DNA of 64,000 nt, taken from the NCBI RefSeq assembly GCF_023159225.1, contig NC_063170.1:58549708-58613707 (forward strand), written 5' to 3'. A model generated the notes under the pieces. It was not told the DNA's origin, did no database searches, and saw only the letters and a program-made list of their open reading frames with translations. This DNA comes from Perognathus longimembris pacificus. Its lineage: Eukaryota; Chordata; Mammalia; Rodentia; Heteromyidae. Position numbers and translations under genes: made by a program. This document shows positions 25,624 through 38,410 of this stretch, piece after piece; the first letter of the stretch is position 1, and each line of letters begins with the position of its first letter.

Positions 25624-27960
25624 GTATGTAAGTGATAGAAATCACAAAGCACTGTCTCAAAGATGGAGCCTGTTCCAAATCTAGGTGAAGAGACGAGTCA
25701 GAACGATGTCTTAGAGGTCAGCTTTGATGCTTTGCTCTGCTTTCCTGCACAAAATGCCCTAATCAGTGACCTAGAACATGATACCTTATGTTGTGATCAT
25801 TTCTCTAGTAAAACGGTCCAGTCAACTTCACTAGATACTTCCTGCCTAGATGTTTCTTTGGAAACTGCAAAACAGAAATATCTGGTGAAAATGCATGATA
25901 TTGACCAGCAAGGCCCGTGGACTTTCCCTTGCCATGAAATCAGGACTCAGTCTCTCCTCTTAATGCCTTGTGTGAGGCAATTTTCGATGGTGTTCTATTA
26001 CAGTATATTTTAAGCTTTTCTGGAAGTTCAGGAATATATCTTTCAGAATCCGTCAGTACTTCAGAAGTGTGGCTCGCCAAACCAATCAATCTAGTACAAA
26101 GTTTGTTTTTAGAATTCAAGCTCCTTGTTACTGCTTTGCAAGCAGATGTCTTCAAAGATATAATATGGTGAAGAGATTATGTGATTTGGGGTTTAGCGAT
26201 TCTGCCAGTTATAATTAAAAGGGCCAACATCCAAGTTTTGTTTTCTTTATAAACACTGTGGAGTGTGTCCGTGGCCAATCTAAAATTACCCACAGAGGAG
26301 TGCGCGTGCTCTTCTTTAGCACAAGATAATGAAGATGGTGTGTGAAACGCACCATGGTTATAATAAGCCGGTGGACTTGCGGGTCCTACGCTCAAACGTG
26401 TCCAAATGTAATTATAGAAGTTTTAAAAGAATTGTTGCTTCCTAAATGGTCTAGTCAAGTGACTCAAAAGTTGATATCACCAGCATGATTTTGAAGGTCT
26501 ACAATTGTACCTTGAAAGATAACTACCTGGATGTTAAACCTTTTTTTTTTCTTATGGGATAAAGAGATGACCTTCTAGAAGCATCTCAATGCAGGACAAA
26601 AGTCTCTTTCTCATTCTCTATATGCCTGACTTCTGGAAGATGAAGGATGAGCAGGGAAAGTAACAAAGGGCTGAGTGTTTGGCTCTTTCTCCCATGGAGG
26701 GAGTACAGAGGGCCAGTGGGAACCTGCTCTGATATTTGTGTGGTTGGGAAGGTGTGATTACCAGACTCATAGCCTGAATACAAAGATTCCTGCTATGACT
26801 CATCACAAGAATCAAGAATAGGGCTCACAGAAAGACTGGGTACACCTCAAGATGATTATTTACTCATAACCTGTGTAGCAGTGGTTTTCATGCACACAGA
26901 TAAATGAAGGACTTGAAAGATTTAAGACATTAACATGTGATTCTCTTAGGGACTGGGAAGCAGTCTGAGATGGAGACACTGATTGGTGGCAAAAGTCTGA
27001 GGAATCCAGGAGAAGAAGGGGACAGGCATGTTGGGGAGAAACCTTCACAAATTCTGCAGGGAAACTGAGGCTGGAGCATCTCCCAAACAATCAGAAATGA
27101 GAATCCCAATGATTCTCATGATAGGAGCCTCCCCCGCCCCCACTTCAAGTGGCCACAAAACTCTTTCCCAAAGAGTCTTGGATTTAAGGACAACCAATGA
27201 AAAAGTCTCCCTCAAAACTAGTCTCATATCATTTGCTGTGATGCCATTTGCTTTGCCCGTTCTCAGTTACCTGGGCAAAAAAAAGTCTTCCTCATACCAT
27301 ATTTACTCTAAAGTGATCCATAATTATGAAATGTGGTAATGGACATTAATGGAAATGGACTAGCCTCTTCCATTTTTGTTTCCAGTGCTTGCTGGCCTGT
27401 TTTTACCCTTTTCACCCTGGAGTACCCACATAATAGTTGATACTCATATCATCACATGCTCCCTTTATGAAAATGTGTCCACCCCACTTCCCCGACAACG
27501 TAGCTATAGTAGTTCTCCCCAAAGGACTAAAGGAAAATCAGATTCTTTCCTATCTTGAGTGAAGAACAAAATATTTGCTCTAATAGTTTGGTCCATGAAT
27601 TCTTTTTCTCATGCTCAGGTAGCTTCATCTTATGCCGTGTCCCTTCAGTCTCTCTAGCCCATCCTCTCTGCTCCTCCACCATGAGTCTCCTGGCATCTGA
27701 TGTCCATGTGACAACTGTCTATCTCCCCTCCTTCATGGGTGCCTCCCTAGTTAAGACAACTGATCCAGCCATAGGACCATGACAGTGTGTTTCCTAAATG
27801 ACCATGGTTTTAATTTTACATTTATAGATGTGACCAATTGTTAAGCATCAGTTCCTGGACTATTTGTTCCATATAAACAACAACTGTGTCTCTGGGTCTC
27901 ATTCTTGTATCTCCTGTTCTTATCCAAGTACTTAGAACAGACCATTCAAAAATGTTTGTG
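25624..27960. other. repeat-poor block
   Basis: About 2.3 kb without recognised repeats. A 116-codon frame at 25,663-26,013 begins 40 bp after the candidate donor, has no Kozak or domain evidence, and resembles nothing I know. It is more likely chance in an intron-like stretch. Confidence 0.4.
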
Positions 27961-28204
27961 GGAGCTGGGTGCCGGTAACTCACACCTGTGATCTTAGCTA
28001 CTCAGGAGGCTGAAATCTGAGGATCATGGTTTGGAGCCAAACTAGGCAGGAAAGTCCATGAGTCTCTTATCTCTAATAATCAATTTGGAAAAATCTAGAA
28101 GTGAAGCTGTGGCTCAGTGGTAGAGCACTAGCCTTTAAGAAGAAAAACACAACTCAGGGGCAGTGCCCAAGCCCTGAGTTCAAGCCCCAGAACCAGCACA
28201 ATAT
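27961..28204 (+). mobile_element. 7SL-Geo composite SINE
   Basis: 'gagctgggtgccggtaactc', 'tcttagctactcaggaggct', 'ggcaggaaagtccatgagtc', 'ggctcagtggtagagcacta' and 'gttcaagccccagaaccagc' occur in order. It is followed at once by an AT repeat. Confidence 0.93.
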
Positions 28205-28328
28205 ATATCTATATATTATATTGCATGTATATTGTATATACATTATATATATATATATGTTGTAATATATTGTGTATATATGTTTATACACATACTCATA
28301 TATACATATATATGCATATATATATGAG
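28200..28328. repeat. (TA)n-rich tail tract
   Basis: Imperfect TATA/TGTA repeats begin exactly at the end of the preceding SINE and include 'tatatatatatatgttg'. It probably expanded from the SINE's A-rich tail. Confidence 0.85.
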
Positions 28329-30624
28329 CAGTGGGAATAAATGTCGAGATACATTTCAGCTATACTTTTCTCTGCCACAAAGGCCAAGTATCTATTTTAT
28401 AAAATATCTGGTAGAGCTCCTAAGGAATGTAGTGGAAGATTTCTCTGTTATCATTACTAATCAGATTAAGTCCGTCTTATGTCCAGAACAAACAGCCCAG
28501 CATTTCTCACTTTAACATAACAGACACTGCTGTTTCTCTCTTGGCACAAATGTAGGTTTGCAATGTTGCACTTTCCCTGCACCTCAGGGTCAGACTCCCT
28601 CATCTCCTAGATTTTTGGCACTATTAGGAAAGCATGAGGCCTGGAGGAGGATGAATCATTTCTGCCCATAGCTTATTGGCCAGAATTTAGTCACATGCCA
28701 CTGCATTTGATTGCAAGGCAAGCTGGGAAATGTGGCCAGCCTCATGCCCCATATGGTTTTGCTTCTGCTACAATTAGATATGGTAACTAAAGTTTACCAG
28801 ATAATTCCGAAATTGTATTATCAGTGAGGAGAATGGAACCTCAAAACCAAACTCTCCAAGGAAACAAATGATATGAAATGAATTGTCCTGGTGGTATTGT
28901 ATCTGTCTAGGAATGTGCTACAGGGTTTGATAAAAACAGAGTTTTCCTCCTGCAAAGGATCTCAAAACACGTCCATCTCGAAAAGAAACTTTGAGAAATC
29001 AGCTGGGGGGAGTACACATTTTCATATTGCCTTCAGGATTTTTCATTTTCATATCGTGCTAGTTAATGTGCCAAAATAAAAATAGCTTCCCACAGAATGG
29101 AAGTTATAGTATGAAGTTGAAATTGGTATTATATCTCTTTTCTCGCTGAACTGCAACAGAATCTCAAATGCAGTGATGTCACGTTGAAAACAAGATCCTC
29201 TCCTTGAATGTTTCCACGAGATTCTGTCAAACAGATCAGGAAAACAGAATGTATGCAGGATTGACTTTTCAATCAACAGGCACAAAAAGACCCTGGTAGA
29301 TAAATCAGTTGAAAGAGAACATGTACAATAAACTGACTGGCACTATTGTAAAGACACTGTTTCATGCTTGACATTGAAGATATTCTGGAAGAATAATTTA
29401 TCTGAGGGGGAAACATCAACTTCCTCTATAGAACTGCCAAATATAGTGTTTCTGTACCTAATTCATCTACATCAACCTTAATATTTGGGAAAGTTCTTCT
29501 CTTTAGAGTTTTTCCCTTGAGAAAATATGCCACATGAACCCAGTTTTGTCCTTTGATGGACAAGGCAGACATTAAATTGAATTTCAGATTTAGCGATAAA
29601 GACAAAGATTAAATACCAAGGTTGTCCACGAAATTGATTGAAACATTTGTTTAATGACAGCATGCTTCGCCATCAAGAAGAACTTACCAACTTCATACTT
29701 TGATCTTTACTAGTCAGGAATTATTGTAAAATATTTATTATAATCATGTCCTTCTACTTGGGGGACAGAAACAGGAAGTAGGGATATCCTGCATAGTCAA
29801 TACTTCCAGCTCAGTCTTATTCTCTTTTTCCCTCACCTCTTAGAAAACTGTAGTTGCAATTGTTGTTCCTTATTCATTGTATCTTAGATATTTGCACCAA
29901 CTTTTATTTACAAGAAAGAAGGGGGTGCTTAAACTATAATATAATACTTGTTTGTTGCCTAGAATTTTTATTCTATACTTACCAAATAATAGTTACGGAC
30001 TTAAACATCTATTTCATCACAGTTCACACATGTGTAAACATAAAAGGCCATGTTTAAGTAAAACAATTAACGTTTTCCTGAAATTTTGGCACATTTATAA
30101 TCCCACCCTACTGAATTTATTCTGGTGCCTTTATGGATGTTTATCTGTCCCTCTATTATTTTTGCACCATCACGAGCATCATTTAGCAATCTTCGCCATT
30201 CTCTCCAAGGCTTTCTTCTGAAAAGCTAACATGGCTCATGGGGCTCTTGTGAGAAAGTTCAGGTGATGATGACCCTGCCCAGTTACTTCCTCTACATCAC
30301 GATGCGGAATGCTAAGATGTGAAGAAAGCACATACAGAAGGTGTGACATACATGTAGTGTTTGCCATTCATAACTCAAGAGCTTATCTCAATCCCCTGAT
30401 CTATCTACTGGTTTTCAGAATACAAACTATAACAAACATCATATTTTTAGCTTCTTATATTAATACAGATATTTAACTATAAGGGATATGTCTTCCTTCT
30501 TGATGTAAACTCTTGACATTCTAACCAGCTAAGGTCTTCATTTGCAATGCTTATTGTGCTTTACATATTGTTGTTGAAACAGGAAGCTTTCCATGAATAT
30601 TGGAATCTTTATCTTTTTACCTAT
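28329..30624. other. repeat-poor block, no gene seen
   Basis: About 2.3 kb of AT-leaning unique sequence. Frames up to 96 codons are unrecognised. Possible conserved noncoding sequence, not testable here. Confidence 0.4.
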
Positions 30625-30842
30625 ATCCAGATTTTTTTTTCTCTTCGGAATACTAGGGTTTGAACTCAATGACTCAAGCTTGCTAGACAGGCACTCTACC
30701 CCTTACCTCATGCTGCCAGACCTTTTGCCTTTGGTTGTTTTTCAGGTAAGAGTCACATTTTTGCCCTAGCCAGTTTGAATATGATACTTCTGGTTAAGTT
30801 TTCTCTTTGGCTAGGGTGACAGACATGAGCCACTATGCCCAA
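30625..30842 (-). mobile_element. older composite SINE
   Basis: A T-run, then 'agggtttgaactcaatgact', 'gcactctaccccttacctca' and a reversed B1-like end 'gggtgacagacatgagccac'. Diverged. Confidence 0.7.
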
Positions 30843-30847
30843 CATTT

Positions 30848-31010
30848 TTTAATTTATTTATTTATGTTTACTGTAAAGGTGATGTCCAGAGGGGTTATAG
30901 TTACATAAACCAGGTAATGAGTACATTTCTTTTTGAACAGTGTCACCTCTTCCCTTATTTTCTCGTCTTCCCTCCCAATTCCCCCTCCCCCACAAGCTGT
31001 ATAGTTCTGT
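30848..31010 (-). mobile_element. L1 3'-UTR end, truncated
   Basis: 'ggtgatgtccagaggggtta' followed by 'gagtacatttctttttgaac' and a C/T-rich tract with 'ccccctcccccacaagctgt' reproduces the reversed L1 end of 9.6 kb. Confidence 0.8.
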
Positions 31011-32190
31011 CTCAACATGGTGTCTAGTGAATATCACTGCTTCATTTGTTCTCCCGTTGTCCTGCCATTTCTGTGCTATTTTAACTCTTTCTAGATTCTG
31101 AAGTTCACTGGCACCTCAACGTAGGCATTCCTCACTTCTTAGTGTGTTACTTGCTAACTTACGTAAGAGCTATTAATTAATAAAATGCCCTTTTAAAAGT
31201 GATGGTTTTTCTACCACCTCAGATTTCTAATATCTGGTAGAACTTAGCATTCTGCCTTCTTCCTGTACTGACTTTTGATTTTATCTCTCTTACCCTTTCT
31301 TAGATCTCTTTGAGGAAGATGAAGTTTATGCAAACTTCAGCTTCACTTACTTGAGAGTGCTCAATGTTTGGAATAAGCTCCCCTCAAACACTTTTACAAA
31401 GTCTTAAAAATCCATGTGTATGGTGCACAGTAAAACCAATGATTATCTGGTTTAGATTTGTTTTGTTTTACAAGCTGGCTTAAATTGGGGACATTTTGGG
31501 TTCTATTTATGGCTTAGCACCCCTAAACATGTTCTACTGAACACTATAATTCCCTAGCAACATTGCCATACAAAACAAAGGATGCCTTATCAACTCCACT
31601 CATTTTTATTGTTTTCCCCCCTCTCTGTGTTTGTGTTTTAAAATAAATTTTCTGTGGTAGTGACTGTGAATCTTAGAAATGCAAGTAGACAGATGTACTG
31701 ACCACCGTTACCAAGGAAGCAGTTTCCTTGGCGATGGCCAACTATCATCAAAGCCGTCCACATTCTCAGTCCCTTCCCATGTGACTTCTCATGTTGCAAA
31801 ACTTAGGTGGTAGAAGCAGCTCCTTGAAAATCATGAGCATCTAGCCACCCAGCACACCACCAATTTGTGTGAAGCAGATAACTGAGAGTAGGCACAGGCA
31901 AAGCATTTGACTTTGAGAAGTTTCTACAGTACAAGCCACCATGAAGGATTTTTTTTAACCTCTCAGATTTTCAATTACAAGCTAGGATTTATCCCTGTCA
32001 TTGTAAAATGATCCACAAATGGACCAGCCAGTGGCCAATAGCCAAAACTGCAAGATGAGATGTAAAGAATCAGATGTTTTCTTAATCATGACGTCTGGTC
32101 AAACTATAATGTCTCTCTGCCTATATTTCTACAAGACGGGTATTCATTGATAGATTTAGACTCTAATAAAAGTCTATGTTAGTTGTTTGT
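31011..32190. other. unique sequence with one perfect dyad
   Basis: No gene signal. It holds an 8-bp perfect inverted repeat CCAAGGAA/TTCCTTGG with a 5-bp loop at 31,711-31,731. Confidence 0.5.
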
Positions 32191-32194
32191 TTTG

Positions 32195-32378
32195 CCCTGT
32201 TTGAACTCAGGGACAACCCCTTGGTGGGATTGCTTTGTCAGTTTGTACTCTACCATTTGAGCCATGCCTTCAGTCCAGATTTTTGCTGGTTAGTTGGAGA
32301 TGGAATCTCACTGATCTTTCTGTCCATACTAGATTTGAACTGTAGCTAGGACTATAGGTATGATCTACCAGGGACGAA
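32195..32378 (-). mobile_element. degraded composite SINE
   Basis: 'gtttgaactcagggacaacc', 'tactctaccatttgagccat' and 'gttagttggagatggaatct' give the reversed composite layout with an internal deletion. Confidence 0.75.
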
Positions 32379-32439
32379 TTTAGCTGATTTTTTTTTTAAT
32401 TTTAAAGTTTGTAAGGAAAAAAAAAACAATTGTATTCTT

Positions 32440-32582
32440 TGGTTGTCACTGTTGTTTGTTGTGGCTACTGTTTTCTGAGGCTCTTGCTATGTAGCCCCGG
32501 CTAGCCTCAAACTTGTCATCCTCTTGCCTCAACCTCCAGAGTGCTGGAATTTACAGACAAGTGCCTCCACACTCAGTTTTAC
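32440..32582 (-). mobile_element. B1/7SL-like SINE monomer
   Basis: 'gctatgtagccccggctagc' and 'gagtgctggaatttacagac' are the reverse of a B1-type element. No right monomer is attached. Confidence 0.75.
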
Positions 32583-33065
32583 CTGTGTTCCTGAACTTTC
32601 AAACACTTAAAGTGTCATGTTCACTTTAACAATAAAGTATTGTTTCCTCGGCGTGTATAGTATAGTTGGTATATATCTGTTGAGAGCAGGGCCTTTGTGT
32701 TTAGTGTCTGATGTGTGCTATGTCACTTTCTCTTCTCCATCACTCTGGCTAGCACTGTTGGTACACAAACAGAGGCTTTGAGAGACCTGAAAGTGTTCCA
32801 AATGTCTGAAAGCTAGTCATTAGTGTGAGGGTGTGAATTCCAGGCAGACTGGTCACAGAGTCCTCTTTGCCCCATTATGCTGCCAGACCCCTCAGGCTGT
32901 TGGCTTCCTTTTTGGGTGTCAAATTGGCATTCCCCAATTGCTTTATTTTTTTGTCCTTCTATGCATTAGGTTGATTGAAACCATGTCAAAACCTAAGAAT
33001 CTGTGATATCAGCTTGGAGCTTGAGAAACATAGACAAGTAAATTATAATAAAATTTTGCTATTCT
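32583..33065. other. unique sequence, no gene seen
   Basis: Single-copy stretch with no coding signal. Confidence 0.5.
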
Positions 33066-33419
33066 TTACATATGTGTCCCCCCATAGGGCTGTGTGTAAG
33101 AGCCTGGGCCCCCCAGCTCTTGGCATTATTGAGAAGTGATAGAACTTTTAAGATATGGGGTTAGTAGGAGCTAGTGGGGTGAACACTTGAAAGGGATTTC
33201 AGACCCCACCCACTTCTTCCTCTCTCTGGTGTGTTGTGAGGGGCAGTCGACACAGACCTTTTGCCATAATGAACTGTTTTGCCATAGACCCAAAAGAAAT
33301 GGAAGCCACCAACTATGGTCTGAAACCTCCAAAGCTGTCAGCCAAACTAAACCTTTTCTCTTTATAAACTAATTGCCTTGGGTTATTTGTTATCATGACA
33401 GAGAGCTAACTAACACAAC
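33066..33419 (+). mobile_element. MaLR-type LTR relic
   Basis: An old non-autonomous LTR-retrotransposon repeat. 'gaagtgatagaacttttaag', 'acttgaaagggatttcagac', 'ggtctgaaacctccaaagct' and 'ctaaaccttttctctttata', ending 'agagagctaactaacacaac', follow in order the phrases of mammalian MaLR LTRs. No internal region or coding sequence accompanies it, so it is a solo or truncated LTR. Confidence 0.75.
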
Positions 33420-33737
33420 TTATAAAACCTTCGCCCAACCACAGATTTTAGAAATAAGAACATGCCAATTAATTTATTTATTCATCTTCCCAATGGCACT
33501 GATTAGAAAATAGAGCTGACAAACTCTGTCTCATATTCAACTTAATCAACTCCATTCAACTTGATAATTTTGACCTAGTTTATGTATTACTTTTTTTCTG
33601 AACAGACTTCTTGGACTCAAAACATGAGGAAAAAAGTTTTAGAGAAATAAAAATATAGGGATACATTTTTTGCATCTCAAAACAGATACCATAGATGCCA
33701 TTCTGTTTCTATGAGTCTCAAGAAAAGAGGAGAAGGA
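33420..33737. other. unique sequence, no gene seen
   Basis: Short single-copy interval between the LTR and the next L1. Confidence 0.5.
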
Positions 33738-34478
33738 CCCTGGGAAGAAGTTTGGAGATTCCTCAAAAAATATATAGAACTACGTTGTGATCCAGAAATA
33801 TTACTCTTAGGCATCAATCCAAAAGATTACAACTCAGAATAGAGTAAAGCCACCAGCACAACCATGCTCATTGCAACATTATGGAAACAGCCCAGGTGCC
33901 CCTTAATGGATGCATGGATCAAGAAAATGTGGTATACATACCCAAAGGACTTTTATTCATCCATTAAAAAGAATGATATTACATCATTTGCAAAGAAATA
34001 GATGTACCTGGATAAAATCATGTTAATCAAAGTAAGTCAGACCCATAGAGACAACAAATGCTTCTTTTCTGTCATGTAAGGAAGCCATATAAGGAACAAG
34101 TTTATAAATGTATAAGTAAATGTGTATAGTGATATGCACACAAATGTAATAACCAATAAATCTGCAGAAGAGAATTCGAACAGTGTAATTACCCATAACC
34201 CAACTAAATAAATACAAGGAATCTGGCAGTTGAAGGGTGGGGTGTTGAAGGGAGGGGGATAGATAAGTGAAGAGAGGAAGGGAGAAAAAGCAGCCATGAT
34301 ACTCAATGCATAGTGTATGAAATTAAGGTAATTGAGGGGAGGGGTTGAGTTGGGAAGGATGGGGGAGAATGATGAAAGAAATGACATCAATGTTCACCAC
34401 ATGTATAAACTGATTTATTGAATGGTAACTCTGTACAGCCACTTAAAGAAGATAAAGATATAATTTTAAAAAAATAGG
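33738..34478 (+). mobile_element. 5'-truncated L1: ORF2 tail and 3'-UTR
   Basis: Plus-oriented L1 end. 'gtttggagattcctcaaaaa', 'ttactcttaggcatcaatcc', 'ggatcaagaaaatgtggtat' and 'gtaagtcagacccatagaga' match the ORF2 carboxyl region. It is broken by in-frame stops, for example just after 'cagaatagag'. A roughly 400-bp 3'-UTR with G-rich runs (34,235-34,380) follows. Its terminus differs from the other L1 ends here, suggesting another, older subfamily. Confidence 0.88.
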
Positions 34479-35956
34479 ACAGAGAGTGTAAAGAGTGGAA
34501 GAGAAGACTGAAGAAAACTGTCATTGGAATCTTTTAGAAATACCATTTAAGTGGGCTAATGTCTCCCTAGAAACTGTAGATGGCCCAGAAACTTTTAGGA
34601 TAATTTCAGCTTTCTCTTCAACTGTGCCTTGATTCAAGTAGATGAGTCTTTCATGTGAGGTAGTTTCTACATGGGAAGAAAGTCTCCAAGCATGCAACCT
34701 TCATAAGCTCAGAATTGTAGTCCAGTTGGATAGAACAAAGCCAATGTCTGAAGAATGGTCCTAGTTGTGAATCACAAGTTGTGAATTTGCAACACATATG
34801 GTTTGAAATGCCTTCTCTTCTTTTTAATTTTTCATTCATGTATAATAGTGATATCTCCATACATGCACACAATGAACTTGGAATAAATTCAGCCCTTCGA
34901 TTGTTCTTTCCTTATCCCTCTCTCCCTTTATTGAACAAGTTTAGTAGGTCACATTTTTCTATGTTCATACCTGTGGATGAAGTACATTGGTCATAATCAG
35001 CTACTACTTTTGCCATCTCCCTTTTTTTTTCCTCCATGAGACTTTTTCCTTAGTATTTGTCTCATGCAAAAAAATTAAATATCAAAGTGGTGTCTAATGT
35101 CTGCTTTGAAGGAGAATTTGGATGCCTTTCTGAATTTGGTAACTGGGTTTACACTATAAAGTATTTTCAGTATTTTTTCTTTCTAAAAATGGATACCTGC
35201 TAACCCATTGCAACTCCATCTTCAACAGCCATGTTGAGGATTGGGGGGAGGGGGGTGTTTTTTTAAGTGACACACATGATTGATGTAATCTGGCATGATT
35301 CATTACAATGTCAAACATCAGAACATTTTTGGAAAAAATATTCATCAAAATCTATTACTGTAGAAATTGCCACTCACGGATTCTTTTTTGGGTTAATTTC
35401 CTGCGTGGTAAAACAACACCTTGTTGACGTCATAGAGCATGTTTTTTAGGAAGTGTGGTTATTAAAATAGGTGTTTCCTGAAGTCCTGGTGTTACCTAAG
35501 GATTTCTCTCTAGACATCTCTGGAATATCGAGAGCAAAACCTTGAAGAAGTTTCTCCCACTTACCTTTAGTAGAAAGAAATGTAAAGTTGTGACTCATGT
35601 CTCCTGCCAGATCTTGACTGTGTTGTTTGACTAAAGGGATGAGATTGATTGCTGAGATTGACTGCAGCTTCATTAAATGGTGAGAGAATGGAAGGATAGA
35701 GCTAGATGTGCATTCAGATTGCAGCTTTCATGAATAGAAAGGCATCTGTTGCATAAAGCTCAAGGTCATGGGGCATGAATCTAATACCTCTGCTCTTTGT
35801 CTCAGATGTCCCTAGGCTGGCTTTGTAGCTGTCCATGTTGAAACCTACAGCAACCCTGAACAAGGCCAGCTTCCACTCTTGTTCTGAACACTTCCAAACC
35901 AGATCTTCATGACAGCCACAAGACAGCAAAGGCAGTAGTGTTCAACAGGCTCATTC
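34479..35956. other. unique sequence, no gene seen
   Basis: About 1.5 kb single-copy. No repeat or exon call. Confidence 0.5.
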
Positions 35957-36291
35957 TGTGTGTGTGTGTATGTGTGTGTGTGTGTGTCTGTGTCTGTGTG
36001 TGTCTGTGTCTGTGTGTCTATGTTTGTGTGTCTGTGTCTGCATCTGTCTCAGTCTCCGTGTATACCAGTACTGAAGCTTGAACTGAAGGCCAGGACATTA
36101 TACTTGAGCTTTTTATGCTCAAAGCTGACACTCTACAACTTGAGCCACAGTGTCACTTCTGGCTTTTCAGTATTTAATTGGAAAGTAGAGTCTCATGGAC
36201 TTTCATGCCTGGGCTGGCTTTAAACTCTGATCCTCAGATCTTAGTCTCCTGAGTAGCCAGAATTAGAGGCATGAGCCACTGGTGCCTGGCT
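35957..36291 (-). mobile_element. 7SL-Geo SINE with TG-rich tail
   Basis: Plus strand: imperfect (TG)n with TCTG interruptions (35,957-36,045), then 'gaagcttgaactgaaggcca', 'actctacaacttgagccaca' and 'catgggctggc'-like middle, ending 'gaggcatgagccactggtgc'. Reverse orientation. Confidence 0.88.
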
Positions 36292-36429
36292 GGAGGAAAG
36301 GTTCAAAGTCCAGGAATGTTCTGAGCAATCACATATCACAACTTTATTATTAGATTGTGCTACCAAAATACACATCATCATGTTAGTCATGATGAATCTT
36401 TTTACTTATGTACTCCCCACTTCATTTTC

Positions 36430-36720
36430 ATAGTCTTTCCTGAGTGTGGCAATCAGTAAAAGCATTCATTTAAGAGATATTTGCTGTGCCAGTCACACTG
36501 CACAGTAAACAAAACAAAGTGTTCTCCTTCTTCCCTTTGCTGCTGACATCTTAAGTGGAAGATAGGAAAATAACAAATGCCAGAATAAATAATCAATATA
36601 CTCGATTTCATGAGTGCTACAGAAATAAATAGGTAAAAAGAAGGTTTGGAGTGAAATGAGGACATTTTAACTCATTTACTCATTCACTCAAAATACACTT
36701 ATTAATGACATCAACCACCT
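36430..36720. repeat. ancient repeat-like segment
   Basis: 'ttaagtggaagataggaaaa' with 'aataaataatcaatatactc' recalls an old mammalian repeat carrying 'agtgggagacagacaataaac'. The family is uncertain. Confidence 0.3.
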
Positions 36721-37430
36721 GCTGGATGCCGGGTGATGTGATCCATTAGAGTAGAGTAGAAAAGAAGACATTGACATGGCTTAGCCCTCATGATTCCAGT
36801 CTGATTCTTCAGGCTTAATAAGGTTAGGATGTATTAGAGACCCTGATGAGGCAGAATATTTTCAAGTGTGTCTCATCTGTGTTCCCTTTCCTGTCATTCA
36901 CTGACATCATGGTACCCAAGAACTCTGGTTGTCATGTTCCCCATTCAGAGTCCTTCCCTGTGGCTTAGCTCTGCTGATGCTTCAGTCTCTCAACCTTCTA
37001 CCCCAATCCCCTCCCTCTCCAAGGTACTACAAACCTGGCTTTCTTAGTCCCTAAGAAACAGTACATGATCTTGTGGTATCCAATGTAGTAACATAAGTAT
37101 CCAGCTCCTGCCCTCTTTTCACCCTATTGTCTCCCCCAAGTTTGCTTCTCATGTTCAAAAGGTGCACAGGGTCAGATAAGCAACAAGGTAGACAAGGAAG
37201 GGTCCAACCAAGGAAGTGGGATCCTAATCTACCACACTACACATACAATGTCTCTTCAAAGAGCCTGTGTTGATGTCCACACTCCATTAGGGGACTGAAC
37301 CATTCAATCTCTCTACTCTTCAAGGAAGAAAGGAGAACAACCTCAACTTTGTTCTCAACACCATTCGTCTGTCAGGCCCTGGCTATTTTGTGTAGGCAAC
37401 CAGGAAACAAATAATCATACAATATAGGAA
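36721..37430. other. unique sequence, no gene seen
   Basis: Pyrimidine-leaning single-copy sequence with no gene signal. Confidence 0.5.
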
Positions 37431-37432
37431 AC

Positions 37433-37816
37433 AAGGGGCTGAAGGTGGAGCTTAGTGCAGAGTACTTCCCCAGCATGTGCAAGGCCTTAGGTTCCACACC
37501 ACAATAAAGGAGGGATGGGAGGCATGGTTTGTGTGGTAAAGCACCTGCCTGGCAAGCAAAGATCCTGACTTCAAATCCCTGAACTGTAGAAGGAGGAGGA
37601 AGAGGAGGAGAAAGAGGGGGAAGTAGGGAGGGAGGAAAAGAGGGAGGGACTGAGAGAGAGGGAGGAACAGGGAAGGGAAGAAGGGAAGAAGGAAGGAAAG
37701 AAGGAAGGAAGGAAGGAAGGAAGGAAGGAAGGAAGGAAGGAAGGCAGGCAGGCAGGAAGGAAGGAAGGAAGGAAGGAAGGAAGGAAGGAAGGAAGGAAGG
37801 AAGGAAGGAAGGGAGA
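37433..37816 (+). mobile_element. tandem ID-like SINE units with long purine tail
   Basis: An ID-like unit ('ggggctgaaggtggagctta', 'ggccttaggttccacaccac') is followed by a second tRNA-like unit ('tgtgtggtaaagcacctgcc', 'cttcaaatccctgaactgta'). From 37,588 to 37,816 runs an uninterrupted purine tract, mostly (GGAA)n with one GGCA patch. A 207-codon minus frame through the tract is only repeat translation (Leu-Pro-Ser-Phe). Confidence 0.8.
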
Positions 37817-37849
37817 CATACATAATTTTTTAACATGGCAAATGAAAAC

Positions 37850-38410
37850 AAAAGAACAAATGACCCAGTTAGTGAAATTAGAAGACCAGTGCTTACATAT
37901 ATTAAATATTTTCTATGAAAGGATGGCTGTGAAGGTAATATTTGAAGCAAGAAATAGAAAACTTCCAAAGAATCAAATAGAAATTGCAGCACCAAAATAT
38001 AGTGCTTGTTATTTTTTTAAAAAGTTGTAGTGGAGGCGTAGACCAGCCCTCAAAGCATGAAGAATTAATAAAAGCTAGTCAATAAGAGCTATTCAAACTG
38101 GAACTGCAGCAGGAAGAGGTGGGAAAAGTTAAACATTTATGGAGAGCATCAGTGACCGGAGAGACAATAACAAAAGGCCTACTTGTATAATTGGAGCCCA
38201 AAAGGGGAAATAGAGAATGGAACAGAAAAACATTTAAAGAAATAATATTGAATATTTTCCAAATGTAATGAAAAACTTCAACCCATAGATCCAAAAAGTT
38301 CAACAAACTGCAGCCAGGATAAATACAAAATTAACCACATTTGGGATAAAATAGTCAAATAAATATTAGATTAGACCAAGTGAAATATGTTTCTTTCTTG
38401 GAGACCTTCT
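37850..38410 (+). mobile_element. HAL1/L1 ORF1-like relic
   Basis: 'ggagcccaaaaggggaaata', 'tttaaagaaataatattgaa', 'tccaaatgtaatgaaaaact', 'agatccaaaaagttcaacaa' and 'ccaggataaatacaaaatta' run in the order of the ORF1 region of old L1 or HAL1 elements. No open frame survives. Confidence 0.6.

Noticed and set aside
25663..26013. 116-codon frame just after the candidate exon
   Set aside because: It starts in what would be the intron, lacks a domain or Kozak support, and is compatible with chance.
37372..37995. 207-codon minus frame
   Set aside because: Its core is Pro-Ser-Phe-Leu repeats from (GGAA)n, and its ends are SINE antisense.
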